A stretch of 64,000 bases of DNA. Source: Leptospira montravelensis. GTDB lineage: Bacteria > Spirochaetota > Leptospiria > Leptospirales > Leptospiraceae. A program made the translations under genes and the position numbers. The DNA lies in contig NZ_RQFO01000009.1 in the NCBI RefSeq assembly GCF_004770045.1, positions 1-64,000 of the forward strand, written 5' to 3'. The notes below the pieces were generated by a model. That model worked only from the letters and a program-made list of their open reading frames with translations, was not told the DNA's origin and searched no databases. Below are positions 42,994 through 52,316 of the stretch, one piece after another (within the stretch, counting starts at the first letter, position 1; each line of letters starts with the position of its first letter).

Positions 42994-43380
42994 ATGATCA
43001 CAAATCAAGTAGTTGAAGAAAAGAATGAGGAATCTTTAAAAAAAGAATTTCTTTTTATTATGAAAAATATAGATGAAAGAAATGTTTCAGAAATTGAATC
43101 AAAGTTTCATTCTGATTATGCTGATAGCGTTTATATTAAGGGAAATAATACTATATTTAGTTCAAATAAATTGAATTATATCCAATCATTAAAGGATGGA
43201 AAAATTGGCGGTGTAGAAAGAGAAGTTAATATTCAATCAGTTGATTTTATAGATCAGTTTGGGTTTATAAAAGTACATTTGGAAAGTAAGGTGATGAATT
43301 TCCATTCAATGTATACCTTTTATTTTGAAGAGGGAGAATGGAAGTTAATTAAGGCAGTGGTTGTGGCTGAGAAGAAATAA
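42994..43380 (+). CDS. SnoaL/NTF2-like protein
   Basis: The 128-residue protein has the length and pattern of NTF2-like proteins (SnoaL / putative lumazine-binding type). An N-terminal helix (IMKNIDERNVSEIESKFH) is followed by a curved sheet ending in FEEGEWKLIKAVV. Such folds act as small enzymes or ligand binders. The substrate is unknown. TTAGGAGG precedes the ATG. It is likely the target of the preceding MarR regulator. Confidence 0.75.
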   Translation: MITNQVVEEKNEESLKKEFLFIMKNIDERNVSEIESKFHSDYADSVYIKGNNTIFSSNKLNYIQSLKDGKIGGVEREVNIQSVDFIDQFGFIKVHLESKVMNFHSMYTFYFEEGEWKLIKAVVVAEKK

Positions 43381-43429
43381 ACATAATGTAAAAGTATAAA
43401 ATTTTTTAAATACTTTTGTTAAATTGGAA

Positions 43430-43466
43430 GGGTTGTTTGGAAATATATTCCGCAACTCTTTTTTTT
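43430..43466 (+). terminator. Terminator after the SnoaL-like gene
   Basis: A stem pairs GGGTTG with CAACTC (one G-T pair), with an inner GGAA/TTCC, and is followed by eight T. It lies 50 bases after the stop at 43380 and before the convergent tag gene. Confidence 0.75.
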
Positions 43467-43473
43467 GTAGTGA

Positions 43474-44058
43474 CTAGAGGAGAGAACTAACCTCTTTATA
43501 CCGAAAACAATCTTCTACATGGTCATTGACAAGTCCACAGGCTTGCATATGTGCGTAAATTACTGTACTCCCTACAAACTTAAATCCACGTTTGATTAAA
43601 TCCTTACTTAATGCATCAGATTCTTTTGTCGTTGCAGGAATTTCTTTTAAACTTTTCCTACGGTTGTTTATTGTTTTATGACTAACAAAACTCCAAATAT
43701 AAAAATCAAAGGAGCCAAATTCTTTTTGGATTTCTAAAAACCTTTTTGCATTGTTTACCGCTGCGTAAACTTTTAAGCGATTCCGAACAATCGCTGGATT
43801 TAGTAAGATCGTTTCTATTTTTTTTTCGGAGAATTTTGCAACCTTCGCTGGATCAAAATTTGCAAAAAGCTTTTTATAACCTTCTCTTTTTTTTAAAATA
43901 GTGGACCAACTTAGGCCAGCCTGCGCCCCTTCTAAAATCAAAAACTCAAAATGTATTTGGTCGTTATGAACTGGTACGCCCCATTCTTCATCATGATACT
44001 TTATGTATTGGTCAAACTTAAGGCACCAGGAGCATCTTGATTTTTCTTTTAGAGCCAT
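43474..44058 (-). CDS. tag: DNA-3-methyladenine glycosylase I
   Basis: Tag removes 3-methyladenine from alkylated DNA. The N-terminus has the zinc-binding cysteine pair in RCSWC and YHDEEWGVPVHND, followed by LEGAQAGLSWSTILKKRE. The C-terminus has FKFVGSTVIYAHMQACGLVN and a late histidine and cysteine for zinc. At 194 residues it has normal family length. It is a single gene on the minus strand with a strong start. Confidence 0.95.
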   Translation of the reverse strand: MALKEKSRCSWCLKFDQYIKYHDEEWGVPVHNDQIHFEFLILEGAQAGLSWSTILKKREGYKKLFANFDPAKVAKFSEKKIETILLNPAIVRNRLKVYAAVNNAKRFLEIQKEFGSFDFYIWSFVSHKTINNRRKSLKEIPATTKESDALSKDLIKRGFKFVGSTVIYAHMQACGLVNDHVEDCFRYKEVSSLL

Positions 44059-44170
44059 TGTTTTAGATAAATGAAACGATATAGGATTTTTTTATATGAT
44101 AAATTTCTTTTTTAGGAAATTTTATTAATTTATAAATAGGAAACTTGCCATTCTTTTTAATTTTTGTAAT

Positions 44171-45190
44171 TTAATTATTTAGCCGCTTCAGGAAAAGATT
44201 GATTGCTCTATCTCGTTTCTTGTTTTCGTCAAAAAGTATTCCATAATGGTTTGTTTTTATTTCTTCTCCTCTCGCAAATGGAATTCTTTTTAACATGGAT
44301 TCAAATGATATCTTAGGTAATAAATCATCGTTTGGAAATAAATTCATTTCAGTGGCTCTAAGGATTAACACCTGCGTGTCTATACTTTCGAAATTTAGTT
44401 TTTTGTTTTCGATCATTTTGGTGATCACCTTTTTGGGACTTTGTAAAAGGTATTTGATAATGTTACGTTTCAACATAGAGCCGCCCATCTCTTTGAGTTC
44501 TTCTTCCATCACATATCCAGGCATATGACACATGTAACCATTCTTTGTTTTTTCTAATTCAAATCGAAAATAATTTTCGATGTCCTTTGTCCAGTTTGGT
44601 ATTAAAGGTGAGTTTTTGATTAAATTTAAGTATTCGTTAATACTGGAAAAATTGATATCTAATCTTTCGAATGATTGTTGCAGGACTTTTAAGACTTGTA
44701 ATCTTTTAGATAAAGAAAGGAGTCCTCCGCCATCCATTAGTATCATTGCTTTGACCTCTTTAGGATAAAGAATTGCAAAACGAAGCGCAATCATACAGCC
44801 AAATGAATGTGCAAAGAAAATTGGATTTTTGATTTTATAATGTGCGATAATACCTTTTAAGTCATCGATATGATTTTTAAAACCATATCCTGATTGTGGT
44901 TTATCAGATTTTCCTCTACCACGTAAATCATAAGATATTACTTTGTATCCATTACGGTTTAATTTTTCTGCCAAAGGTTTCATTGAATAAAGATTTCCAG
45001 ATAGTCCATGTAGGCAAATGATCGTCTTTCCACGTCCGGGCCATATTCCTAGATGAATTTTGACATGGTTGGCTGTGATGAATTCCTCTTTGTATTTTTT
45101 TTGTATGGTATTTGGCTTCGATGTACTCATTGATTCATTTTGATAAAGTTTCTCCCCTTTCGTAAACGAAATTTGATTATGAATTTTCAT
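44171..45190 (-). CDS. Alpha/beta hydrolase
   Basis: The protein has the alpha/beta-hydrolase fold signatures: CLHGLSGN (oxyanion region), VISYDLRGRGKSDKP, and the nucleophile elbow AHSFGC, where Ser follows His. A C-terminal histidine (NHYGILFD) near the end completes a plausible triad. It has 339 residues, with about 45 extra at the N-terminus. An internal ATG at 45130 (MSTSKPN) is an alternative start. Substrate unknown. It is a single gene on the minus strand. Confidence 0.85.
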   Translation of the reverse strand: MKIHNQISFTKGEKLYQNESMSTSKPNTIQKKYKEEFITANHVKIHLGIWPGRGKTIICLHGLSGNLYSMKPLAEKLNRNGYKVISYDLRGRGKSDKPQSGYGFKNHIDDLKGIIAHYKIKNPIFFAHSFGCMIALRFAILYPKEVKAMILMDGGGLLSLSKRLQVLKVLQQSFERLDINFSSINEYLNLIKNSPLIPNWTKDIENYFRFELEKTKNGYMCHMPGYVMEEELKEMGGSMLKRNIIKYLLQSPKKVITKMIENKKLNFESIDTQVLILRATEMNLFPNDDLLPKISFESMLKRIPFARGEEIKTNHYGILFDENKKRDRAINLFLKRLNN

Positions 45191-45378
45191 CCATTTGATT
45201 TTTAAGCTGATTTGTCGGTTCCTTCTTATTTATTTTTGTAATAAAATTGTCATATAAATTTATTAAATAGAATTTCTCTAAATAGATTCACTTTGAGAGT
45301 ATGAGTTCTGTCAGATCTGGATCATTTTAGATTCATGATTGTTGGTGATATAACGAAGGGTTCTTAGGTTAAATATTA

Positions 45379-46356
45379 ATGCTTAGAGGAATGAAACGTC
45401 TTAATCGATACGAAAACAGAATACTCAAAATAGTAAAGTTAGGTGGTAAATTAGTTCGGTTCAAACAGTTCGGATTCTCCACAAAAACAGCAGAAGGTTT
45501 TAGGTTTCCCATTTATGTCTTAGAAATTGGAAAAGAAAAAGCAATCCAACGGAATGTAGCTGGTTTAGTGGCTGGCGTTCACGGACTCGAAACCATTGGA
45601 ATCAGAGTTCTATTGGATTTTTTAGATGATTTATTTGCACGCAAATCTTCTGAACTATATGAGGAAATCAAAGCTGGTGAACTTGGTATAGTTTGTATTC
45701 CCATTCTGAATCCAGGTGGAGTCGCAATGAAACGTAGATCAAATCCAGTTGGAGTTGATTTAATGAGAAATTCTGGTGTGGAGGCAGTAAAGGCACCTTT
45801 CTTTTTTGGAGGTCATAAGATTTCGAATTTTTTTCCCTATTACAGAGGAAACGTTTTGCAAGCAGAATCAAAAGTTTTAGACCGCTTCTACAACGAATAT
45901 TTATTACCTGCAGAAAACTTCATGATTCCAGTCGTTGATATTCATTCTGGATTCGGTGCGATAGACCATGTGTGGTGGCCTTATGCAAGTACGCATGAAC
46001 AATGTGTAGATGAATCTTTGTTTCAAAAAATTGCAAACCATCTAACATCTAAATTTAATCATATTCTTTATAAGTTTGGTCCACAAAGTGAAACGTACAC
46101 AACTCATGGAGATCTTTGGGATCGTTTGTACAATGAATATCAAAAGGCAAAAGGTCTCAATAGTTCAAGATTTCTTCCTCTAACCTTAGAAATTGGAACA
46201 TGGTCAGACATCCAGCTTGATCCTTGGAAAGTTTTTCGAAAACGGGGAATTTTTAATCCAGCTAGGGAATCAAAACAAGAGTTAATCATAAGTCATAGAA
46301 AATTTTTGGCAGATGTATTAAGGTTGGCAAAAATGAAACCTATAGATTTGGATTGA
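45379..46356 (+). CDS. M14-family zinc carboxypeptidase-like protein
   Basis: The zinc-binding set of M14 peptidases is visible: H68 and E71 in GVHGLET, and H189 in DIHSGFG. A possible catalytic glutamate is E271 in LTLEIGTW. A conserved IPILNPGGVAMKRRSNPVGVDLMRN segment lies between, with the arginine and asparagine that bind the substrate carboxylate. No signal peptide is visible, so a cytoplasmic peptidase or deacylase (succinylglutamate-desuccinylase-like) is likely. The start may be the ATG at 45379 or 45391. Confidence 0.8.
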   Translation: MLRGMKRLNRYENRILKIVKLGGKLVRFKQFGFSTKTAEGFRFPIYVLEIGKEKAIQRNVAGLVAGVHGLETIGIRVLLDFLDDLFARKSSELYEEIKAGELGIVCIPILNPGGVAMKRRSNPVGVDLMRNSGVEAVKAPFFFGGHKISNFFPYYRGNVLQAESKVLDRFYNEYLLPAENFMIPVVDIHSGFGAIDHVWWPYASTHEQCVDESLFQKIANHLTSKFNHILYKFGPQSETYTTHGDLWDRLYNEYQKAKGLNSSRFLPLTLEIGTWSDIQLDPWKVFRKRGIFNPARESKQELIISHRKFLADVLRLAKMKPIDLD

Positions 46357-46595
46357 GTCAATATTTCTTGTAATCGTTGATAGATTTTAGTCAGTAATTT
46401 TTTTTCCAGAAAACTTTCCATTTCCCAGTAAGGATTCGATTGCTCGCCTACGTTTTCTTTTTTTTGTACCTCTTTCGGGAAATGTCCCGGAAGTTTATGT
46501 TCCTTTTTTGCTAAAATTATCACTTTACCATAATCAAAAGCCTGTTATAGTTTGTCCTCTAGGTGAATGGTTGGGTAACTTGGTTTCGGTAAATT

Positions 46596-46862
46596 ATGTA
46601 TCAAATCAGTGAAGTATTAAATCTAATTTTTGATAGTGTTGGGTTATTAATCACTGTCCGATTATTAACTTCCGGATTAATCCCTAAATTTCACTTTTTG
46701 ATCTCTGGTTTTTTTTGTATTTGGCTAAGTAATATTTTTACAGTGGTTGAAGGTTTTTGGTTCCATGACTTTTTTAATCTACTCGAACATTCGTTCTATT
46801 TTTTAGCTTCCATTCTTTTTTTAGTTAGTTTGAAAAAAGAAATTTTGGTGTCAGACCTCTGA
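46596..46862 (+). CDS. Small membrane protein coupled to a sensor kinase
   Basis: This 88-residue protein has two or three membrane helices. It ends in a motif (EGFWFHDFFNLLEHSFYFL... SLKKE) resembling the membrane domain of the next gene's kinase (DYFDDYEGFFKDLY... SVKKE). Its stop overlaps the kinase start by one base (TGATG), so translation is coupled. It is probably a membrane partner of the kinase or a duplicated half of its sensor. Confidence 0.65.
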   Translation: MYQISEVLNLIFDSVGLLITVRLLTSGLIPKFHFLISGFFCIWLSNIFTVVEGFWFHDFFNLLEHSFYFLASILFLVSLKKEILVSDL

Positions 46863-47806
46863 TGAATATAGTATCTCTACTCAATCTTTTTTCTTTATTC
46901 ATTTATCTAATTGCTATTTCTTTTATCATTAAAAAATTAATCAAACGGCCAAGTTATCGAGGTGAAGGTGCATTTGTTTTGATCCTTGCGATAATTCCAT
47001 GTTATGTGAGTGTTTCGAACGTCCTTGAACATGGGTATTCGATTGATTATTTCGATGATTATGAAGGTTTTTTTAAAGATCTTTACGCGATGTTTTTTTT
47101 GATCTATTTGTATGTTCATTCAGTGAAGAAGGAACAAAACCAAAGAATTGAACATGAAAGGCAGATAAAATCAGACCTAAAATTAAAATCAAAGTTATTA
47201 ACGGAAATTCATCATAGGGTCAATAATAATTTGCAAATCATTTCTGGACTTCTTGCCATGCAGGTAGAGTCAGAGAATGATATTAAATTAACAACTTCGT
47301 TAGGATTGATACAGAATAGAATCATGGCTATAGCTTCTGTTCATAAGATCATTTACGGATCACCAAATCTTCTATATGTAGACTTGAATCTTATCTTTAA
47401 TTCAATCCTGGGAAATTTAAAAATAACTTATATAAATGAAAAAAACAACATAGAGTTACATGAATTGATTGAAGAAGGATTGGAGATGGACTTAGATCGA
47501 GCTATTCCTATGGGATTAATATTAAATGAATTAGTATCGAATTCTTTTCGTCATGCTTTTATGAAACGCAATCATGGTAAAATTGAAGTTAGTTTAGGCA
47601 GAATTGAAGATCAATTTTTATTAATTGTCAAAGACGATGGTGGTGGAATCGATAGTGCTGTGATGGATTCCAAAGGGATGGGATTAACTCTTGTTAAGAA
47701 TTTAGTGAAACAATTACGTGGTATAATGAAAATAGAAAAAGAGAGCGGATTAGCAATTGAAATCAGATTCCCGATATTAAATCAAAATCCAATACATATC
47801 GAGTGA
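46862..47806 (+). CDS. Membrane histidine kinase of the HisKA_2 type
   Basis: The protein has about three N-terminal membrane helices (to residue 90) and a short coiled coil. The HisKA_2 dimerisation domain has EIHHRVNNNLQ with the phospho-acceptor at H117 or H118. A GHKL ATPase domain follows, with GLILNELVSNSFRHAF and KDDGGGIDSAVMDSKGMGLTL. It has 314 residues. Kinases of this type usually signal to single-domain or output regulators encoded elsewhere. It is translated with the small membrane protein upstream. Confidence 0.9.
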   Translation: MNIVSLLNLFSLFIYLIAISFIIKKLIKRPSYRGEGAFVLILAIIPCYVSVSNVLEHGYSIDYFDDYEGFFKDLYAMFFLIYLYVHSVKKEQNQRIEHERQIKSDLKLKSKLLTEIHHRVNNNLQIISGLLAMQVESENDIKLTTSLGLIQNRIMAIASVHKIIYGSPNLLYVDLNLIFNSILGNLKITYINEKNNIELHELIEEGLEMDLDRAIPMGLILNELVSNSFRHAFMKRNHGKIEVSLGRIEDQFLLIVKDDGGGIDSAVMDSKGMGLTLVKNLVKQLRGIMKIEKESGLAIEIRFPILNQNPIHIE

Positions 47807-47829
47807 AATGGATTTTGATAAGATGTAAG

Positions 47830-49029
47830 TTAAGGGACTATTACTTTTGTTGTTAAATATGTATCTTTAAATCCTCCTGGTCCCTCTTGGACAAGATAGG
47901 ATGACAAAACTACACATGCGTTGTTATATGAAGTAACATCAAATGTGCTTGGGTTTGTTTGGTAGGCACCAATACTGATGGGAGAAAAATGTTCTATATA
48001 CTCTAGACCTACAGGCCCACTACTACCGCTTACTGTGGAGCTTGAGGAATCTAAATACAGATATTCTTCGGTGGTCGTACCTACAGATGTTTTAGCAATA
48101 TATTCCATTTGATTTCCAACTAAATTGACTACTAAACAATGTGTAGCACAGTTTCCGATAGTAATAGGTGCTGTCAAACTACCTGCACATGGTGATGCTG
48201 GAGGAGGTGGCGGAACAGTATCAATACTTCGATTTCCTTTTGCATCATCTGTAGAGCCCACAACTATGATTTTATATGATGCATATAACTCACCAGAACT
48301 AAAGAAAAAATACCCAGCATATTTATCATACGAGCTAACCTTCATATAATTTATCACATTAAAATTATCAGCGGCCAGGCTAATTATATTGGGTCTACCC
48401 AAATAAGCATCTAATCGTTTGAATGTGGATAGGTCGGGACTATTCTGAAATTTGACACGGATGATTTGGTATTCTGTTGGTATTCCGCCGTTATATGTGA
48501 TAGAGCGCTCCGTTTCATAACTGATAGATGGTAAGGTTATGGTATTTGGTGGGATAGTTGGAGCGTTTGGTGGAGTGGATGTTATTTCTCGAATGGATAT
48601 AATTTTCCCTTCCTTTTTTAATGTTAGATAGAATTTGAATTTTTTAGTGTAATCAGAGTAAGAAAATACAATTGAGTTGTTTTTGAATGAATCCTCGATT
48701 TCTGTGATCTGGCCTGAAATAATTCCTGTTTTTGAATTGTAGGAGATTTCATTAGGATTTCCCATATATCCGATTACTGATTCTGAATCTTCTTTAGTAG
48801 TTTTTAATTTATATTCGATCACAATATCTTGGAATTGTAAGTTTCCATCTTTTCTGTAATAAGTAGTAGATTGCACCGATTGGAATTTATCTTCAAGAGT
48901 TGCTTCGGCAGTAGCTCCAGATAAACTCAAAAGAGCAAAGGCGGAAATATTGTTATTGGTAGACTGACCGTTACACGAAATTTGAAAGAGTGAAAAAATA
49001 GAAACCAAAAGAAAATTTAATAAAAGCAT
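47830..49029 (-). CDS. Lipoprotein of unknown function
   Basis: The N-terminus has a lipobox (FQISC, Cys about 19). The rest, to residue 399, is beta-rich with many Ser, Thr and Tyr and includes a proline-rich PPPPPASPC segment. An internal similarity is visible between two halves (FQDIVIEYKLK.. and YQIIRVKFQN.., each followed by IGYMGNPNEIS or DAYLGRPNIIS). It may hold two related domains. I do not recognise a family. It is a single gene facing the kinase module. Confidence 0.6.
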   Translation of the reverse strand: MLLLNFLLVSIFSLFQISCNGQSTNNNISAFALLSLSGATAEATLEDKFQSVQSTTYYRKDGNLQFQDIVIEYKLKTTKEDSESVIGYMGNPNEISYNSKTGIISGQITEIEDSFKNNSIVFSYSDYTKKFKFYLTLKKEGKIISIREITSTPPNAPTIPPNTITLPSISYETERSITYNGGIPTEYQIIRVKFQNSPDLSTFKRLDAYLGRPNIISLAADNFNVINYMKVSSYDKYAGYFFFSSGELYASYKIIVVGSTDDAKGNRSIDTVPPPPPASPCAGSLTAPITIGNCATHCLVVNLVGNQMEYIAKTSVGTTTEEYLYLDSSSSTVSGSSGPVGLEYIEHFSPISIGAYQTNPSTFDVTSYNNACVVLSSYLVQEGPGGFKDTYLTTKVIVP

Positions 49030-49208
49030 CTAGTTTTATTAACAAGTGGAGGAAAAAGTTTATTCACATTTAATAATAATTCATTAATGAGAACATTAGA
49101 ATATATGAAAATAATTTCTATGTAATGGAATTAATGATTAGGTTCGAATGATTCATAGATACCACTACAAGAGAACTTAAATTGCAGTGGAAATAGAGCA
49201 TTCTGTTA

Positions 49209-49240
49209 TTATAGACTTAGGATTTCGCCTAAGTCTATAA
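49209..49240. terminator. Hairpin formed by the last codons of the HAD gene
   Basis: TTATAGACTTAGG (49209-49221) and CCTAAGTCTATAA (49228-49240) pair perfectly over 13 bases with a 6-base loop. The stem encodes the last codons and the stop of the HAD gene. No T-run follows on the minus strand, so it may protect the mRNA end rather than terminate. Confidence 0.5.
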
Positions 49241-49802
49241 CACAATGAGTCGCGAATTTTTTAAAAGGAAAATTGCCTTCTGGATCAATGTAGATAGTAT
49301 CCACACCGGCCGCAGCACCAGCGTCTAAATCAAAAAGATAATCTCCGATCATAACCGTTTCTTTTGGATTCGCTTGCCAAAGATCCATTAACCGATAAAT
49401 CCCTTCTGGGTTGGGTTTAGGTAAGGCGCGTTCTCTACAAAAAATAAAATCCGGTTGGAAAAAATGAATTAAACCTGCGGCCTTTAAGGTTTCAATAGAA
49501 TTTGAAAAACTATTCCTGGTTAGTATCCCAACGTTCATTTTTTTTTCGTTGAGTTCTTTTAATAAATCGGCACTTCCAGGGGAAGGAGTAGATAACTTAG
49601 CGATCCTTAGTTCAATTGAATTCAAGATTGTATGTTTTTTATTAGCTTCTTCTTTAGAAAGTTTGGATAATGAAGTAAGTATATCTGTATCTAAGGGAAT
49701 TTCTAGTTCTCGTTTAATGGCGTCAAAATCATGTTTGGCGATCGTTAAAGTACCATCCATATCAAAAATCCAATTCTTTTTCTGTTGTAAAAGTCGCATC
49801 AT
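49209..49802 (-). CDS. HAD-family phosphatase
   Basis: HAD motif I is WIFDMDGTLT with catalytic D14 and D16. Motif II is GILTRNS, and motif III/IV is PKPNP plus MIGDYLFDLDAG. The pattern and cap arrangement are like phosphoglycolate-phosphatase-type HADs. It has 197 residues. Substrate cannot be read from the sequence. The last codons form one arm of the hairpin at 49209-49240. Confidence 0.88.
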   Translation of the reverse strand: MMRLLQQKKNWIFDMDGTLTIAKHDFDAIKRELEIPLDTDILTSLSKLSKEEANKKHTILNSIELRIAKLSTPSPGSADLLKELNEKKMNVGILTRNSFSNSIETLKAAGLIHFFQPDFIFCRERALPKPNPEGIYRLMDLWQANPKETVMIGDYLFDLDAGAAAGVDTIYIDPEGNFPFKKFATHCVIDLGEILSL

Positions 49803-50425
49803 GGTTTTTTAGAGGTCTGCTTTTGGGTTTATATTTCGGAAAGAGAGTTTTTCATTCTTTGGAAGACTGATAAAAAGAGGTTTCGGTTCCAAGGAAAAAA
49901 TTCGTTTTTGTTCAAAGTATTCATAAATCTCATGTAAGGATAAAGAATCGCTCCACTGTAACAAAGTTATTTTTTTAGTAGATTGTTCACAAAGGTTCTA
50001 GAGTAATTTTTTGGGTATAAAAAATGCCAGATATAGGTTTTGGTTGTGACCTATATATTTCTAACGGTATTTGAATTGCCTTTTCCTTAAGAAAAGGCAA
50101 TCAATGGGTAGGAAAAAAAAACTCTGGCCAATTGTGTTCATTTCAATGGTTTGTGGTGGGCTTGTGCCAACGGGCAAAACCAGGTTAACGAAGAGATTTG
50201 CAAACAATCTGCTGAAATCGTGTACAGGTTTGGCACTTTGATTGGTAATTTAACTGAGAGTGGTTCTCAATAAGGGATACCATAGGTCCATCGCTTGCGA
50301 ATACTCGGCCTTTCTTCGTTAATATACCAGAAATAGACACAAAATTATTTAAATGTTGGTGGTCGCTCCAAGAGCTTAGGCAATCGAGAATTGCCAAAAT
50401 ATAGAAGATATTCGTCTAAATTTCC
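49803..50425. other. Gap with hairpins, no supported gene
   Basis: No convincing gene is seen. ATATAGGT/ACCTATAT (about 50034-50059) and TTGCCTTTTC/GAAAAGGCAA (about 50077-50101) form hairpins. A 70-codon minus-strand frame at 50185-50397 has weak coding character and could be a gene remnant. The promoter of the DoxX gene should lie at the right end. Confidence 0.4.
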
Positions 50426-50857
50426 ATGAATCAAACAAACACAACCGAAAGAACTATATTCCAAACGGTTCTACGCATTTTACTGGGTGCTTTTTTAGCT
50501 TTTGCTGGAACAGGCCACCTAACATGGCATAGGACTGAATTTTTAGCCCAAGTCCCGACTTGGTTACCTATCAACGCTGATTTAGTCGTCTTACTCTCAG
50601 GAGTGGTGGAAATTAGTTTAGGTTTGTCGTTGATTTTTCTTCGCAGCAAACAAGTGCAAGTTGGTTGGATTGTTGCTTTGTTTTTTGTTTTGATTTTTCC
50701 TGGTAATATATCTCAATATATGAACGGAATCAGTGCTTTTGGTTTAGATACTGATAGAGCTCGGCTCATCCGATTGTTCTTTCAGCCATTACTCGTCCTC
50801 TGGGCCATTTGGAGTTGTGGTTCTTGGGCCGATTTTAAATCGAATCGAAAATCCTAA
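50426..50857 (+). CDS. DoxX-like membrane protein
   Basis: This 143-residue protein has four membrane helices. The first carries the DoxX-like LRILLGAFLAFAGTGHLTW and the second LVVLLSGVVEISLGLSLIFL. Such proteins often pair with redox enzymes, but no partner is adjacent. Function unknown. The ATG at 50426 is the first Met. Confidence 0.75.
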   Translation: MNQTNTTERTIFQTVLRILLGAFLAFAGTGHLTWHRTEFLAQVPTWLPINADLVVLLSGVVEISLGLSLIFLRSKQVQVGWIVALFFVLIFPGNISQYMNGISAFGLDTDRARLIRLFFQPLLVLWAIWSCGSWADFKSNRKS

Positions 50858-50923
50858 AGATATACAATCTAAAGAAGTCAACGGAATGCTGAAACAAAGT
50901 AGGCCCAGGTTTAATTCCTTAGT

Positions 50924-51334
50924 TTAAAAATAATTTTTATGTTCAATGATGAGGCAGCGATTGGAAACAACACGAAGGCCTGCCTCTTCTGCCTTTTTTT
51001 CTGCTTCTGGATGAGAAATACCCAATTGAAGCCAAATGACTTCCGTCCCACCTAAATCTAAAATTTCATCAATCACTTCGGGAATTTTATCAGAGCTTCT
51101 AAAAACATCGATGAATTTTCGATCTTCTTTAGGGATCTCTTTTAGGCTTTTATAAATAGCGAATCCACCTACGTTGTGTTCTTTGGGATAGGTTCCGACC
51201 ACTTTCCAACCTTTGTCCCGAATATAGACAGGTACATAATGACTGGGTTTAGATGGATCATTGCTTAGTCCGTAAACTGCAATCTTTTGATAGTTTTGCA
51301 ATAGGGATTTGATTTCGGAATCTGTAACATTCAT
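50924..51334 (-). CDS. CoA-binding protein, YccU-like
   Basis: This 136-residue protein is a single Rossmann-type CoA-binding domain. The start IAVYGLSNDPSKPSHYVPVY, then GWKVVGTYPKE, then VDVFRSSDKIPEVIDEIL and EVIWLQLGI, are typical. The C-terminal VVSNRCLIIEH contains the conserved cysteine. Such proteins bind CoA and may regulate metabolism. No partner is adjacent. Confidence 0.9.
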   Translation of the reverse strand: MNVTDSEIKSLLQNYQKIAVYGLSNDPSKPSHYVPVYIRDKGWKVVGTYPKEHNVGGFAIYKSLKEIPKEDRKFIDVFRSSDKIPEVIDEILDLGGTEVIWLQLGISHPEAEKKAEEAGLRVVSNRCLIIEHKNYF

Positions 51335-51377
51335 TGTGTTAGTTTAGAGAATTGGTTGGAAATTGCAACTAAGGAAA

Positions 51378-52316
51378 TTACTGTTCCACACAGATCAATT
51401 GTTGGTTACTAACATTACATGAATCTGCAGGCCATCCGGCTGTTATAGATGCAATAGCTGTTGAATTTCCTTGGCCCATGATGCCAGTAAAAGAACCAGA
51501 GTTACTTCTCCATAAATCGCAAGTATTGCTTGTATTTGTAGTCCAATCAGAGTATAAGCCTGTCCAATACTTTGAATTGACCGAAAATCGTAATGATAGT
51601 GCCGAGATAAAAAGTCCCGCTGAATTTGTTGTGCCAATCACACCTTCTGTCTGACGATAGGTTCTATTCGGTGCGAAGACCCAGTCTATTTGTCCGTCAC
51701 CAATATTGGCACTAATCGATGCTCTTCTGGTAACTCCATCCACCACCATTGCTTTATATGTACCAGTTCCTGGATAATTTCCGTCGGAAGAACAAAAAGT
51801 ATCAAAATTTTTGGCACTACCAGGGTTGGGAGGATATCCAGAGCCAGAAAGAAAGAGATAACATGGGTTACATGTAGGAGCGCAACTGACAGACACTGAG
51901 TTTACATCTGAATTTTTGACAATGCCTTCTCCATTTGTGATATTACAGAATAATCCTGCTGGTTGGGTAGAGACCTTTACAGAATAAGTGGATCCAGTAA
52001 AAATTATGTTTGTAAAGGAAAAGTTTGTACTACCATTTTCAATTGGTAATGTTAGAATTTCATTGAGTAAAAGTTTCAGTCCTGAACTATTTAACCCTGA
52101 AACAGAACCTGTTATTGAATAAGGTATTATTGTCGATATGTAATCCTTCCCGCAGATTGGTGTGTTATCTTTTGCAAGTATTTTTGATATTTGAATTTGT
52201 TTGAAGAAATCGGAACTTGGATCACATAAGTTATTTATTTCCATTGGCCGGCAGTTAGAGATTAGTAGGCTAAATAAAAAACTAATCGATAATAATTTAA
52301 AATAGCATTGTCTCAT
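51378..52316 (-). CDS. DUF1554 lipoprotein
   Basis: The frame extends to a TTG at 52337, but the ATG at 52316 (MRQCYFKLLS) starts a normal signal peptide ending in a lipobox (LLISNC). The N-terminal half is beta-rich with Ser/Thr. The C-terminal half is the DUF1554 domain, beginning CYLFLSGSGY and including DGQIDWVFAPNRTY and WTGLYSDWTTNTSNTC with a final SCNVSNQQLICVEQ. This domain is characteristic of Leptospira lipoproteins. Surface exposure is likely but the function is unknown. Confidence 0.85.
   Translation of the reverse strand: MRQCYFKLLSISFLFSLLISNCRPMEINNLCDPSSDFFKQIQISKILAKDNTPICGKDYISTIIPYSITGSVSGLNSSGLKLLLNEILTLPIENGSTNFSFTNIIFTGSTYSVKVSTQPAGLFCNITNGEGIVKNSDVNSVSVSCAPTCNPCYLFLSGSGYPPNPGSAKNFDTFCSSDGNYPGTGTYKAMVVDGVTRRASISANIGDGQIDWVFAPNRTYRQTEGVIGTTNSAGLFISALSLRFSVNSKYWTGLYSDWTTNTSNTCDLWRSNSGSFTGIMGQGNSTAIASITAGWPADSCNVSNQQLICVEQ

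Noticed and set aside
50185..50397. 70-residue minus-strand frame between the HAD and DoxX genes
   Set aside because: It has weak composition and no recognised motif or ribosome site; it was kept only as a remark in the gap entry.
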